From Ariolimax columbianus (Eukaryota; Mollusca; Gastropoda; Stylommatophora; Arionidae), in contig JAVGWX010000004.1 of NCBI GenBank assembly GCA_036924085.1, forward strand, positions 14,535,454 to 14,599,453: a stretch of DNA of 64,000 bases, given 5' to 3'. The notes below the pieces were generated by a model. It was not told the DNA's origin, searched no databases, and was given only the letters and a program-made list of their open reading frames with translations. Numbering within the stretch: position 1 is the first letter of the stretch; each line of letters begins with the position of its first letter. A program made the position numbers and the translations under genes. Shown in pieces: positions 34,063-44,067 of this stretch.

Positions 34063-34400
34063 TACTTCCACAGGGGTGGATGCACCTGTGCAGGTCCTAC
34101 CTCTGGTATGATCTGGATGTAGCTGGGAGGAGGATTTTGCTTATTACTCCACTGCGATGGGACAAGTGGCGCGGAGAGTGGTTAAACAATGTGCAAATCC
34201 ATCTTAATAAACTCAAACACTAGAGCAAACTAGACCTGCAGCCTGTTAGGCGCCATCTATGCTGCTCTAAACAAACCACCTAACCATGACCAGTGTTATG
34301 CCCTGTGACACAATTAGTTGCCTCTGACGACATGCTCTCTGTGGGGACAGTGGCACTATTCTTGTCCTTGTCTTACACAAAGACCCTGGCAAAGAACTCA
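34063..34400 (+). repeat. Dispersed repeat C, longer copy
   Basis: A unique-looking block begins CTTCCACAGGGGTGGATGCA, the first 70 bp of which recur at 10628-10700. It is higher in GC than its surroundings and has no coding frame. It is probably a SINE or MITE that I cannot name. Confidence 0.5.
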
Positions 34401-34623
34401 GGTATCATATCAGTTCATACATTTTGATATGCTTTGTTGTAATAATGAAGAATATGACTATAAAATATTATCTAAATTGTGAAACTTATTACTGGTATGA
34501 AAAATAGAAGACATATACAGTAAACTGGCACAAAACCACTGAGCAACTAAAGAAATAAAACCTTGAATAAAAACCATGAACTCTATTTTTGGATGTTAGC
34601 TGTAAATATTTAAAAAACATCTA

Positions 34624-34867
34624 GGGGATGGCGTGGGCTAGTAGTTAAGGGACACGGCTCACAACCCAAAAGAGCTGGGTTCGATCCCCAATCACAGCAC
34701 CCGCCATTACCCCATAAAAGCAAACCATTAGAAAATGCAGGAGGAAGCAGATTCTTACATAAAATGTGTACTGAAGACAAATGCACTGGGCCGACAGGCA
34801 CAAAATAATAACATAGTGCAACGCACACCACCTTGTGGAATAGAGTATTAAGGCGAATGCAAAAAAA
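34624..34867 (+). mobile_element. tRNA-derived SINE family A, copy 2
   Basis: The A box is at about 34630-34650 (GGCGTGGGCTAGTAGTTAAG) and the B box at 34677-34689 (GGGTTCGATCCCC), a near-perfect tRNA T-arm match. The body continues with CACTGGGCCGACAGGCACAA and ends GGCGAATGCAAAAAAA. TAAAAAACATCTAG and CTAAAAAATATAG flank it roughly as a duplication. Confidence 0.9.
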
Positions 34868-34914
34868 CCTAAAAAATATAGGAGCCAGAATAGGTGGTTT
34901 GTATGGAGCTAAAA

Positions 34915-36060
34915 AGAAGGCAACATAAAGGATGAAAATGTATCTGTGAAGGTATTATGGTGTTGGATCTCAACAAAAAAAAGGTGAAATGGCCAACAAC
35001 ATCATTGTTTTGGCACTGAATGATGGGGAAAGAGTAGATGCTAAAGAAGAATTTTTTAACCTACTTAAAAAGACAGCGAATGATTGTTATAACAAAATTA
35101 TAATTCTTGACGATTTCAACACCAGAGTAGGAAATGGTCATTCTAAATGGCATGGCATAGAGTGATTGGCAGATACAATAAAGTTGCTCTGAATGGACAA
35201 TGGAAGGCAACTCGAGACTCTGCAGCAAGCAAAATCTGGTTATTACAAGGCATGTTCAAATGAAACCAGACCTAACTGCACCAGGTCAACATACATAAGA
35301 TGCGCATGATGACGTCACTTCTGATGTAAACAGCACACACCAACCGTCAAGTTTGCAAAATTTCATTATCCTCCAACTCATAGTTTCCTCAAGTGAAGGA
35401 TGTCGACCAGTTGACATTCATCGTGGAATGCAGGCAGTGTATGGTGACAAAAGTGTGGCGAACGTAAGCTCTTGCGACTGTCCATCTGAATTGCTACATC
35501 AATTTTAGTGATAGCATCTTATGATACAACAATATGTACCTGACCTGGTCTCTAAAGATCTTCCGTTAACTCAAGTCCTTCTTTAAACATCGTTGTCTAG
35601 TTCTTCACTGTTGTCTTCAACACACTTTTGTCACCATACATTGCCTGCATTCTGCAATGACTGTCAACTGGTCGACATCCTTCAGCTGTTTATATCAGAA
35701 TCTCATCATGTACATCGTACATATGTTCACTTGGTGCAGTTTGGTCCAGTTTCATTTGAACACGCCTCGTACAAATGGAAAGTTTCCTCACATGTGCATA
35801 CACATATACACTCAATGTAAATGAACAATTAATGAGAAATCCATCATTGATTATGTCATCAGGAGGAAAGATTCAATTTTTTTAGTGAAAGATGTCAGTC
35901 TGGAGAAGACCAGAAATTGGAAGTGACGTCTGCCTTCTAACAAAAATGAGAACAACCAAAACAGTAGCTCTACTAAAACAACATCCCCAATCATGTAATA
36001 AGCCAAATACTGGAGAAGGACAGGCAAGAACAAAGGCCTACAAGTTAAGGAGAGCCAGAA
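34915..36060 (+). mobile_element. LINE endonuclease remnant, split by a mariner-like element
   Basis: Before the insertion the frame reads LNDGERVDAKEEFFNLLKK and IIILDDFNTRVGNGHSKWHG, which is the GDFNAR-G motif of an AP-type endonuclease. After it the frame gives DYVIRRKDSIFLVKDVSLEK, typical of the DYxLVRR segment near the domain end. The order is right for one element interrupted at 35246-35769. Confidence 0.82.
35246..35769. mobile_element. Foldback mariner-derived element, 524 bp, TA duplication
   Basis: Both ends carry the same terminal repeat: CAAGGCATGTTCAAATGAAA at the left, and its inverse ending CGAGGCGTGTTCAAATGAAA read from the right. Both are flanked by TA (35244-35245 and 35770-35771). 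Both arms also contain the same transposase start in opposite orientation: EGCRPVDIHRGMQAVYGDKS on the plus strand near 35397-35460, and the like segment on the minus strand at 35690-35615. The minus arm continues with FKEGLELTEDL and ITKIDVAIQMDSRKSL. It is non-autonomous. Confidence 0.9.
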
Positions 36061-36082
36061 GTTAGTACCAAATATCAGGGGC

Positions 36083-36380
36083 TTATATTGATAGCAGTTG
36101 AAAGTGTAGAGGAATCACCCAAGAATCTAGAAGCTTCCTCAAGGTTGCTGCAGTAAAGGCATGTGGTGAAGTCAGTGACAAATAAGGTATAGATTTATAT
36201 TGGTAGACAACATTGATATATTTGATGTACAGTATGGGTGAGAGTATTTCATTTTGCGGAACTCTTTGTTCCATATTCATCTTTGTTAAGGTGTCTTTGG
36301 AGTTGTACTTTTGATAAAGATGTAAATATCCACTAAGAAAGCATAGTATTCCTGACTGATGCTGCATCAATATTAGTGGA
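36083..36380 (-). mobile_element. LINE RT core fragment
   Basis: The minus strand reads MEQRVPQNEILSPILYIKYI, a decayed G-V-P-Q-G-S-V-L-S-P-x-L-Y/F box, and then QYKSIPYLSL. It lies head to head with the plus-strand LINE that begins at 36392. As both carry the same RT block, they are two separate insertions rather than one inverted copy. Confidence 0.7.
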
Positions 36381-36391
36381 TTAAACATAGA

Positions 36392-38218
36392 ATAACTCTC
36401 CAACAAGGCGTACCCCAGGGAGGGGTCATCTCTCCTACCCTCTTTATCCTGTTCATAAACGACATAGCGGGAAAACTCCCAAAGAAAGAATCCAGTGCCC
36501 TACACGCTGACGACTTCGCAATGTGGAGTGCTGCAGAAAAACTACCAACAGCTGAAAATAGAATGCAGACAGCACTGGACACTGTCGGAAAATGAGTTAC
36601 GAATTGGGGATTGCAGATTAACATCTCAAAGACAGTTACAACATGCTTCGCACTGTCCAACACCAAGGAAGTAACAAAACTTATTCTAAATGGCAAAGAG
36701 CTTGTACAAGAAAATACCCCTGTGTATCTCGGAGTTAAAATGGACAAGAGACTCACATGGAGGGAACACATGCAGGAGATAGAACAAAAAGCAACCAGAA
36801 AACTATCCCTCATGAAGAAGTTGGCCAAAACAAGCTGGGGTGCAAATAGCAACATCCTCAAAAATGTATACACTGGCACAGTCAGGTCAGTACTTGAATA
36901 CGGCATGACAGCCTGGACCACAGCATCAAAAACAAACACGGAACGCCTAACCAAAATTCAAAATTCAGGCTTAAGGATAATAACAGGAGGAATGAAGACT
37001 ACACCAATCCAGAAAATGGAAACATATACAAATATAAGACCCCTAAATACTAGACGAGAGGAAAGAGTGCTGACACATAGTGAAAAGATGCTACGCATGC
37101 CTGATCATCCCATACATATCAAACTAAAACACCCAGTTAAAAATAGGCTAAAGAGAAGCAGCTTCATTCATATATCAAACCACCTACACCAAAAATATGG
37201 AGAACTAATTCCCAACCAACCTACAGAAATAGAAATGCTTATTAACTATGAAGAGCCAAGCTGCAACATAAACAACATCAAAATAAGTACAGAGATCCCA
37301 GGAATAAGAAGAGAAGACCAACACAGTGTCCACGAGTTGAAAATTTTAGCACAAACAATGATTGAGGAGAAATTTAATACCAAGGAATGGACACAGGTGT
37401 ACACAGATGGTTCAGCAGAGGGGGCAGGCCGAAACGGGGGAGGAGGCATATTCATAAGACACAAAAGTGGAAATATAACAGAAGAGGCCCTCCCAACAGG
37501 AAAGTTGTCCACAAACCTTAGAGCAGAATCAATGGCCCTCCTGCGAGCACTGAGAATACTTCAAACAGAAAGGCAACCTCCAACAAAAATAGCTGTATTC
37601 ACGGACTGCAGAGAACTATTAGAGACAATACAAAAAACAAACAATGAACCACTGTTATCGGAGATCAGATCAGAACTGGGAAAACTCCAGAGATCCTCAA
37701 CAATGAGGCTCCAGTGGCTACCCTCCCATTGCGGAATCACGGGAAACGAGAGAGCTGATGCTCTGGCAAAAGATGGCAGCAAAAAGGCACAACTTAATCA
37801 TCCAGTACCATACAGAGAAATCAAGAACATCATCAGAAATCAGTATACACACCAATGGAGAGAAGACAGAAACATAAGCAGTACACCAGACCCAATTCAC
37901 TATCTCAAAAGAAATCAACAAACTACCTTATTTCGCCTGAGAACTGGACATTGCAGACTACTAGAACATCTGTACAGACTGAAGATCTCACACACCGATG
38001 AGTGCCCATGTGGAACAGGATGCCAGAACCCTGATCATATTCTACAAGAATGCCCAATCTATAGGGAAATGAGATGCCAGACCTGGCCAGAGGGTGCGGA
38101 GCTGAGACAAAAACTGTGGGGCAGCCGCTCCGACCTGGTGAAGACTACAGACTTCATCATAGCGACTGGCCTGCAGATATAGCATGACCAAAAAGATCCT
38201 GAACGCAAAGAAGAAGAA
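36392..38218 (+). mobile_element. I-like LINE with RNase H, best-preserved copy
   Basis: This copy is 5'-truncated in the RT palm. It opens with LQQGVPQGGVISPTLFILFI and the catalytic box HADDF, meets a single in-frame TGA at 36593-36595, and is then open to 38182. The rest carries the RT thumb, a full RNase H domain and a Cys/His C-terminal motif. The 3' end reads GAACGCAAAGAAGAAGAAG. The clade (I, Nimb or a relative) is not settled without a tree. Confidence 0.92.
36611..38182 (+). CDS. Retrotransposon RT thumb plus RNase H polyprotein end
   Basis: A 523-codon open frame is part of the LINE at 36392-38218, and its first codon is not an ATG. Residues 1-170 are RT thumb (NTPVYLGVKMDKRLTWREHM, VLEYGMTAWTTASKTNTERL). 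RNase H lies at about 260-390, with active-site candidates D266 (YTDGSA), E306 (RAESMALL), D332 (FTDC), H373 and D383 (NERADALAK). The full D-E-D-D set is present. Residues 461-481 hold C-P-C-x3-C ... D-H-x4-C, a zinc-binding-type motif common at the end of such elements. RNase H removes the RNA strand during target-primed reverse transcription. The upstream RT half is missing. Confidence 0.9.
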   Translation: MQINISKTVTTCFALSNTKEVTKLILNGKELVQENTPVYLGVKMDKRLTWREHMQEIEQKATRKLSLMKKLAKTSWGANSNILKNVYTGTVRSVLEYGMTAWTTASKTNTERLTKIQNSGLRIITGGMKTTPIQKMETYTNIRPLNTRREERVLTHSEKMLRMPDHPIHIKLKHPVKNRLKRSSFIHISNHLHQKYGELIPNQPTEIEMLINYEEPSCNINNIKISTEIPGIRREDQHSVHELKILAQTMIEEKFNTKEWTQVYTDGSAEGAGRNGGGGIFIRHKSGNITEEALPTGKLSTNLRAESMALLRALRILQTERQPPTKIAVFTDCRELLETIQKTNNEPLLSEIRSELGKLQRSSTMRLQWLPSHCGITGNERADALAKDGSKKAQLNHPVPYREIKNIIRNQYTHQWREDRNISSTPDPIHYLKRNQQTTLFRLRTGHCRLLEHLYRLKISHTDECPCGTGCQNPDHILQECPIYREMRCQTWPEGAELRQKLWGSRSDLVKTTDFIIATGLQI

Positions 38219-38800
38219 GAAGTGGATCTAAAACAAGATGAAGATTTTGAACAATGCATGTACTTCCTGGCACAGCTCTAAGCAGAACATCCAAGGTTGG
38301 TCATTTGGTGGATCTTCTCCCACTGCAATTTAAAAGGCAGTGAAACTGCAGACTAACAAAGTGTGGAGGACCTCCTCTACAAAAATAACTGAGTGTCATA
38401 TATTACAAAGTCAAGACCATAAATAAATTCAACTTAAGTGGAAAATGGGTGGATCAAGACTCCCACTTCTGAAAAGAAGACAACTACTATGATTTAACTA
38501 GAGAAGAGCAAGTCATCATCTTCAGACTGAGAACTTGGTATAATACACTCAAAGGTCATCTTTACAACAAAATGAGGATTTGGACAGATGACAGATGTTC
38601 AATTGGTGAGCATACCAAGACAGTGGAATATATCCTGAAAATTGCACTCACACAAGAAGAGATAAAACAATACTAGCCTAGTCAGACAGATAAGAGATTA
38701 GAGCTGTATGGAGATAAAACAGTCTTACAAACAATTCAGCCTTTGTCAAAGAAACTGGGATCTTGATATGAGGATGAACAAATAAGAAGAGGAAGAAGAA
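38219..38800 (+). mobile_element. Decayed relative of the RNase H LINE, C-terminal end
   Basis: The plus-strand frame reads EQVIIFRLRTWYNTLKGHLY and HTKTVEYILKIALTQEEIKQ. It aligns with QQTTLFRLRTGHCRLLEHLY and the DHILQECPIYREMR stretch of the element just upstream. Stops and the loss of the zinc-type cysteines show decay. It ends in a second GAA-rich tail (38780-38815). So two related elements lie end to end. Confidence 0.75.
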
Positions 38801-38814
38801 GAAAAAGAAAATGA

Positions 38815-39110
38815 AGAAGAATACATTGGTGGACAGAAGAAGTCAAAATGATAAGGGAAAAGAAAAAGGCATGGAAACAATACTAAACAAACCAAGAATA
38901 CATCAGGAAAACAAAAGTACAAAGAATATGTAACACTCAGAACGGAAGTCAAGAAATCAGTTGACAGCAAAACAAAAAAACAAAAATCCTGGGAGGTCTT
39001 TGGAGAAATACTAAAATGGGATGCCAGAGAAAACTAGAAGCTGTTCTACAGGACCCTAAAAAATACATGGAAAGAAAAAGAGTGCCCACTGAAATTTGTC
39101 AAAGACAAAT
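38815..39110 (+). mobile_element. EN-RT LINE linker fragment
   Basis: The frame reads WWTEEVKMIREKKKAWKQY, then SWEVFGEI-type residues and EKTRSCSTGP-like decay, ending PLKFVKDK. This is the lysine-rich linker between endonuclease and RT in EN-RT LINEs (AWWNDEVK ... KSWEEFG). It is too short to assign a family. Confidence 0.65.
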
Positions 39111-39119
39111 AAAGGTGCT

Positions 39120-40340
39120 TTACTTAGTTCATGCCTGTCTCTATAGTACTGTCTAATTCTGCAAATTGTTAAAGGTCCAATCAGCTGATCTGATTGCAAG
39201 TGACTTGTCAAATGTTGTTTCCAGACAACGCATTAACACATGACATCAGTACTACGCAATTTAATACAAATTAGTTGTCAGAGGTTAGTTGTGAGAGCAA
39301 TCAACAATAATTGATAACATATTTGCAACTTGTCGGCCAACAAAGATATGTAAGGAGCCAAATCTAGGAATCTATGTCATCTAAGGATGGGAAATGTAGG
39401 ACAAACAAAGAAATAAATAGCTTATGCACACAATTACAGAATTTATTCAATAAATGAGATAACTCCAGAAATACAATTTTATATACAATTGTAAAATATA
39501 TCAAATTAAAATAAGGCGAGGCTGTGAATGTAAATGGTGAGAAAAAAATAAAGAAAAAAAATGTTTAAAGTTGATTAAAATTAAATGTAATCAAAATTTG
39601 TTCATGGGTATGGTCAGATACCGCACTTGACGAGAACACAAACAAAATTTACGCTACGACCAATAGGCCTTCATCAGGGACAATAAATAACAACAATACT
39701 GAACTAGCAAATCATAGAAGAAGGGATGAATACATGTATGGAGGATGTCAACATATAAGGAAAAAAAATAGTGTACTTATCTGATATAGTGTCTATATTG
39801 CGACTTACCGAGTCGAAGGCGTGGCTCTAAATGAAGGACAGCGATTTGATAAGGTGGCCAGGAGAATGTAAGAAGTGAGTGGAAAAGCCAGATGCGACCA
39901 AATACAGAAAAGACAAAATAGTGATCCAAGTGGGGGGAACAAAAAGAAAGAAAGATAGTGATAAGCTGGGGGGTGTGTGTGGTGTTTTTAACTGATAACA
40001 AGCATTATAAATATTCATCTTTACAAGCATTGAAAAAAGCACAGTCCTACATTTAAGAAACCATCAGCTTATATCTAAAGGCATTAATGTCTCCATAACC
40101 CTTCATGGTAGAAGTAAAATGAATGAACCTAATATACACAGAAAAGAGAATATCTGAGTAAAATAAGAAGGAAAATAAGGTGACATAGAGAAAAAAATGT
40201 ACAGGTATTGAAGATCCTGTTGAAGGCATATGCACTAATGGGAAGCAAGAAAATAGAAATGTGTTATTTCATACAAGAACAATGGATACAAAAATTGCAA
40301 ATAATCCTCAACTAGATTCATTATTAATGAGAAAAATATA
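39120..40340. other. Intron between exons 4 and 5 with a CCTTCATCAGGG motif
   Basis: Around 39655-39685 the sequence ACGACCAATAGGCCTTCATCAGGG occurs. This motif is common near the ends of invertebrate transposons of several classes. No boundaries can be set. The rest is plain. Confidence 0.35.
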
Positions 40341-40347
40341 AAATTAC

Positions 40348-40623
40348 CTCTGGCACAACTAAGTATACCCTTTCATCCTTGATTGTTATTGGTGTAAAAC
40401 GAGGAGCAGATGTAATTGGTGGAGCAAGTGAGGGTCTTTGTGTCTGTGGAGTGGGTCTTGGTGTTTGTGGATAGGGTACTGTAAAAGAACCCCCAGGTGG
40501 CCAGATAACAGTTTGAAATTCCACACCTGGACGAGGTACATCAGTGTCACCAATCTCTGCAATCAAGTTTACCTCATTTCTGAATGACTTATTGCCATGT
40601 CTGATCTCCGTCCTATAGAATAC
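40348..40623 (-). CDS. Neurexin-like exon 4: LNS-A/LNS-B border with Pro/Thr linker
   Basis: The exon is 276 bp, phase 0 at both ends, with AG at 40625-40624 and GT at 40347-40346. It finishes LNS-A (VFYRTEIRHGNKSF, then GVEFQTVIWPPGG), carries about 35 residues rich in Pro, Thr and Gln (PQTPRPTPQTQRPSLAPP), and starts LNS-B with ITIKDERVYLVVPE. Canonical alpha-neurexins have LNS2 and LNS3 packed with almost no linker, so this insert is a real difference. The second cysteine expected at the end of LNS2 is also absent (EFQTV). Confidence 0.88.
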
Positions 40624-40974
40624 CTAAATAAAACAAGTTAAATAAAAATACGTTTTAATATTCCAATCTAATGGCATTTAATACTCCCATCTAATGGTAT
40701 TTACAGTATCTAAGTATTTAAAATGATGGACTTGTTATAACAGTGGCCCATTAATGTTACTGATATATTCTGAAAATTAAGCTTCCTAATATTTTATAAT
40801 GTCTTTATATTTTAACAAGTTGAAAGCCCCATAGTATTCTGTAAAGCATTAGTGTACATCTTTTTTTTCACTTCTAGAGCTTTCTTTTTAAGTTCACTAA
40901 TAATATACACATATGGCATCAATACAATAAGGAATACATTATTTTAAGAAATTCCTGTGATAGTTGGTGTTTGT

Positions 40975-41300
40975 GAATGCTCACAATGAGTAGGTTACTC
41001 TTTTGTGCGTCCTGAAAAGGACGTTAAGTGGCAGGTTGCAGTAGCTTTCCTCGCATCCCAAGTGTGCTAATAAAGTGGATCTGGTCCTAAACGATTGTGC
41101 TATGCTTGGTGTCATCAGCATGTCACTCCCAACAACGGGGATCACGTCGATCCCTCACCTTGTTAACCAGGCTGACATGAAAACAGCTCGTTTCCGAGGT
41201 TACTAGAAAGCCGAGGTAAGGTTCTTGGCCAGTATATTTTGCCTGACCCTGACTAACATTTCTGATCAGCATATTTTGCCTGACAAGATGTTAGTCTTCC
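40975..41300 (-). repeat. Dispersed repeat D, copy 1
   Basis: The block is the inverse of the repeat at 50549-50915, with AAAGCTACTGCAACCTGCCA and GTGATCCCCGTTGTTGGGAG in common positions. A third copy is at 57362-57605. No coding frame is present. Confidence 0.75.
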
Positions 41301-41857
41301 TCCGCTCCTGCGATAGTTAATTATTAGTCCACTTATGAGTTTGATATTGCCAACCTGCGTCACCAGAACATTGTATTTATGTTGTCTATTAATCTTTCCC
41401 TCAGTCATCCTCTCACTCTAAAGCCAGTCAACCAGGTATTGCAAGTGATTAATGAGCATTCTCATGAGATAACTAGCCCATTGCATCTTCTGCCTAGACA
41501 TGTATTTGACATAGGATGCAAAATGTCCTCGCTTCTCAATGTGTCTCTCCTGGTGTCATAAACAGACATCTCCTTTCGTAGGTGAAGATTTTGTTCTCTC
41601 GTGTCTTGGATAGGGCCCATGATTGGCTCTGGTAACACATGATTGGTAGAAAAATGTTGTGAATTAGTTGCTGCTTCATTGCTAAACTAATATGGTGATG
41701 TTTCAGGAGTGGTGCCTGTTGATAGTTCTACATTTATAATTATGATCTACAGTTTTATAAACTCTTAAATGATACCACCACAAATAACATTACTAGGTCA
41801 TTTACAAGTTTAACTGAGTAATTATATGTATCTTATAAACATCAAAACTTGTTTTAC
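41301..41857. other. Intron between exons 3 and 4
   Basis: No feature recognised. Confidence 0.45.
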
Positions 41858-42016
41858 CTGTGCTAAACCACCATTAAAGTTTGGCACAATGCGCCCATCT
41901 GTAGAAGCATAGGTATTTTGTGTACCACCAAGATACACTTCTGCAGGGACTAAAAACTGGATATCATTTGCAAAGATGAAGTCCTCTTGATGAGCATTAT
42001 CAACACTTAGGCTGAT
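41858..42016 (-). CDS. Neurexin-like exon 3: LNS-A end
   Basis: The exon is 159 bp, phase 0 to phase 0, with acceptor AG at 42018-42017 and donor GT at 41857-41856. It encodes SLSVDNAH, then AEVYLGGT (the LNS 'lYlGG' strand) and NFNGGLAQ. In neurexin LNS2 the matching place reads F-x-G-C-L, and here the cysteine is a glycine. It joins the next exon as GGLAQ-VFYRTEI. Confidence 0.88.
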
Positions 42017-42099
42017 CTACAATAACAATAAAAAGAGAGAATAAGTCAAATCATTTTCATAATCTTCACAAAGATGAGAAAACAGTAAAAGAAGACAGA

Positions 42100-42560
42100 C
42101 TTCTTTAGTTTTCCTTCATGAATTTGTAGATAAATTGTACAATTGGAATGAGTTTTCCTATTTCTTCATTGTATTTGCATGGTATGCAAATAACTTATTT
42201 TTGATATTCCCTTTACGTTCTTACATCTGCATCAAAGATCTAATATGACTCAACTGGTGCTGTAAGAAACTGTTCGTTATATTCTAAGCGTGTATCACAA
42301 AGCACCAATAAATCAGAGACATTTTTTTATCGAAAACGCTTCCGGCGTCAACCCTGTCTAAAGTTATTGGGTACCAAAACAGATCTAGGAAGTAAAGGTG
42401 GCTGGCATGATGCTGACCACATCATCCCTATTGTATCATTGGTCAAGATAATTATGGGCCTAAGACCATATTCTCAATATGCCATTCAGCATGTAAATGG
42501 GGGTCTTTTACTAATTTTAAAACCTTTAAGTAAATCTCAAGGTCATCAAATATATTAACT
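42100..42560. other. Intron between exons 2 and 3
   Basis: No feature recognised. The open frame at 42367-42558 has no family resemblance. Confidence 0.45.
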
Positions 42561-42563
42561 TAC

Positions 42564-42695
42564 TCTTCGTCCTCTACGGCTGATTCTAAACAGATGCCAT
42601 CTCCTGTCATCAAAACGCACTCCATCACGGCGGCCAATAACAATTTCATCTGGAGATCGTGTTCTATCATCATTAACAAATATTAGTTGACCATC
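42564..42695 (-). CDS. Neurexin-like exon 2: LNS-A middle
   Basis: The exon is 132 bp, phase 0 to phase 0, flanked by AG at 42697-42696 and GTAAGT starting at 42563. It continues LNS-A with DGQLIFVNDD and the strand around RRWHLFRISRRGRR. The W-H-x-F/V-x-x-x-R pattern is the classic mid-domain signature of LNS domains (compare neurexin WHxVxxxR). It joins exon 1 as YLAMK-DGQLIF without breaking the frame. Confidence 0.88.
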
Positions 42696-42988
42696 CTGAA
42701 TGTTCAAAAGATTGAAAATAAAGGATCAAATTAAAACAACTAAATTTAAAGCTAAATGTCTTCATCAAAATGATTTACTTTCCAGAATTGCTTTATAAAA
42801 TAGAAAATGTGAAATAACATATAATGATACTATTATTCACAAGTGTAAAATTTAAGAAAAGCATGCAAAATCAAAGAGAGAGATACACTGAAAGAATATG
42901 AATGGCACACACTGATATTTTGCATGTAAACAACAATAAAAAAGAGGTTTCTGGTCAAGACTAAGCTGTTTAAGTTTACAAATCATAC

Positions 42989-43242
42989 CTTCATAGCCAA
43001 GTACATCTTACGATGCTGGTCCTCGTGAAGCCAGATAAGACCGTCAGGTTGACTGGACAAGAAATTGAACTGAAATTCTTCAATATCAGCAGGACGAAGG
43101 TATTCAGGTGGTAAACGGCTGAAGTTAAACTGGACATAGGACAATCCATTGAACTGGATAATTTTAACTTTTATAGGAGGTCCATCAGGGTAGCGAGGAG
43201 TATTAGGGTATATAGGATTCTGCGTTGTGATTCTTCCAAATT
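42989..43242 (-). CDS. Neurexin-like exon 1 of those found: start of LNS-A
   Basis: The exon is 254 bp, with acceptor AG at 43244-43243 and donor GT at 42988-42987. It opens with two bases of a split codon (phase 1 from an unseen upstream exon) and closes in phase 0. It encodes a leader rich in Pro and Thr (NPIYPNTPRYPDGPP), then the first strands of a laminin-G fold with the typical core FQFNFLSSQPDGLIW followed by YLAMK. The polypyrimidine tract before the acceptor is short, so the 5' border is a little less sure than the others. Confidence 0.85.
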
Positions 43243-43469
43243 CTGAGGATTTAAAACACGTATTCACTGAATGTATAATATGAAAATTAACACACTAAAG
43301 ACAGAAACTATGTGGATTAGCAGAATATCAGGTCCTCTAAACATAAATGTAAAGAATATCAAACTCAAACAGGCACAAGAAAGCAAATATATTGGAAATT
43401 ATTTGATAGAAGATGGAAGTCAAGTAGATGAAAAAGATCACTGCATGTAATATTATACAGAATCGACAT

Positions 43470-43985
43470 CATCGCTCATCGTGATTGACGCGCAAGCCAT
43501 ACTTCAGAAGGTACAGAAAGAATGGTTGAGGTATAAATGGATAGCAAATGTTGAGATCTCAAATCTCCAGGGGTTGACATGGATCTACTGTCCTGGTCAT
43601 GCTGTGGTTCAGGGCAACAAAAGAGCAGGCAACTTGTCTTCGCAAGCTCCCATCATGGGCACATAACTGATGGATAGAAGTGACATTTTGAAATCAATCA
43701 ACGACCACCTGTTGGATGAGGACACCATTGATGAATATGAATATGACTGCAAAGTTTCTACATCAAATGAGGTTCAAGCCGAGTGGATCGCATGAGAGAA
43801 TGGAGCAGGAGAGAGTGTACAACCAGTGAGCTACAGGGACCATCAGTATCCACCCTGCACTATTTAGTGAGCGATACTGAGCACCTATGGGTATGCCCAG
43901 AGTGCAGTGACATTGATTCTTAGAAATATAATTGACATCACTGCCCTTCAAGCATACCAATAGGCGACCAAGTCTCTTTCAGTAA
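43470..43985 (+). mobile_element. RNase H LINE, 3' scrap
   Basis: The frame reads AQAILQKVQKEWLRYKWIA, GLTWIYCPGHAVVQGNKRAG and QAPIMGT. It matches the end of the RNase H domain at 2310-3600, where the last motif reads HAGFRDNERAD. In this copy the active-site aspartate of A-D is glycine. Stops follow. Confidence 0.83.
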
Positions 43986-44067
43986 ATGGCAGACAATATA
44001 GATAACGGCTCCAGGAGTTCCTGCTCAATTGGTCCCTCACTACTCTGTTTTACAGAGAAAATGTTTG

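Larger units (their letters stand above)
4466..43242 (-). other. Neurexin/axotactin-like gene, 18 exons, 5' end missing
   Basis: This is the span of a multi-exon gene for a large extracellular or membrane protein of the alpha-neurexin family. Such proteins act at cell contacts and synapses, where LNS (laminin-G) domains bind partners. The exons, read on the minus strand, give LNS-A, a Pro/Thr-rich linker, LNS-B, EGF, LNS-C, LNS-D, EGF and LNS-E. This matches LNS2-LNS3-EGF2-LNS4-LNS5-EGF3-LNS6 of neurexin. All introns are GT-AG and the reading phase is kept at all 17 junctions, which is strong evidence that the exon set is right. The first exon begins with two bases of a split codon, so LNS1, EGF1 and the signal peptide, if present, lie upstream. 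Two of the five LNS domains keep a paired cysteine (B and D), while A has lost it. Axotactin and neurexin cannot be told apart here without a tree. Confidence 0.9.

Noticed and set aside
34624..34700. tRNA gene
   Set aside because: A and B boxes are present, but the sequence does not continue into an acceptor stem, and the same unit recurs four times with an A tail. It is a SINE head.
36083..36700. Twin-primed inversion at the head-to-head RT pieces
   Set aside because: Both pieces contain the same RT box (VPQ-x-x-x-x-SP), so they cannot be two halves of one copy.
36373..36954. 193-codon minus-strand open frame
   Set aside because: It is the antisense shadow of the plus-strand RT-RNase H element.
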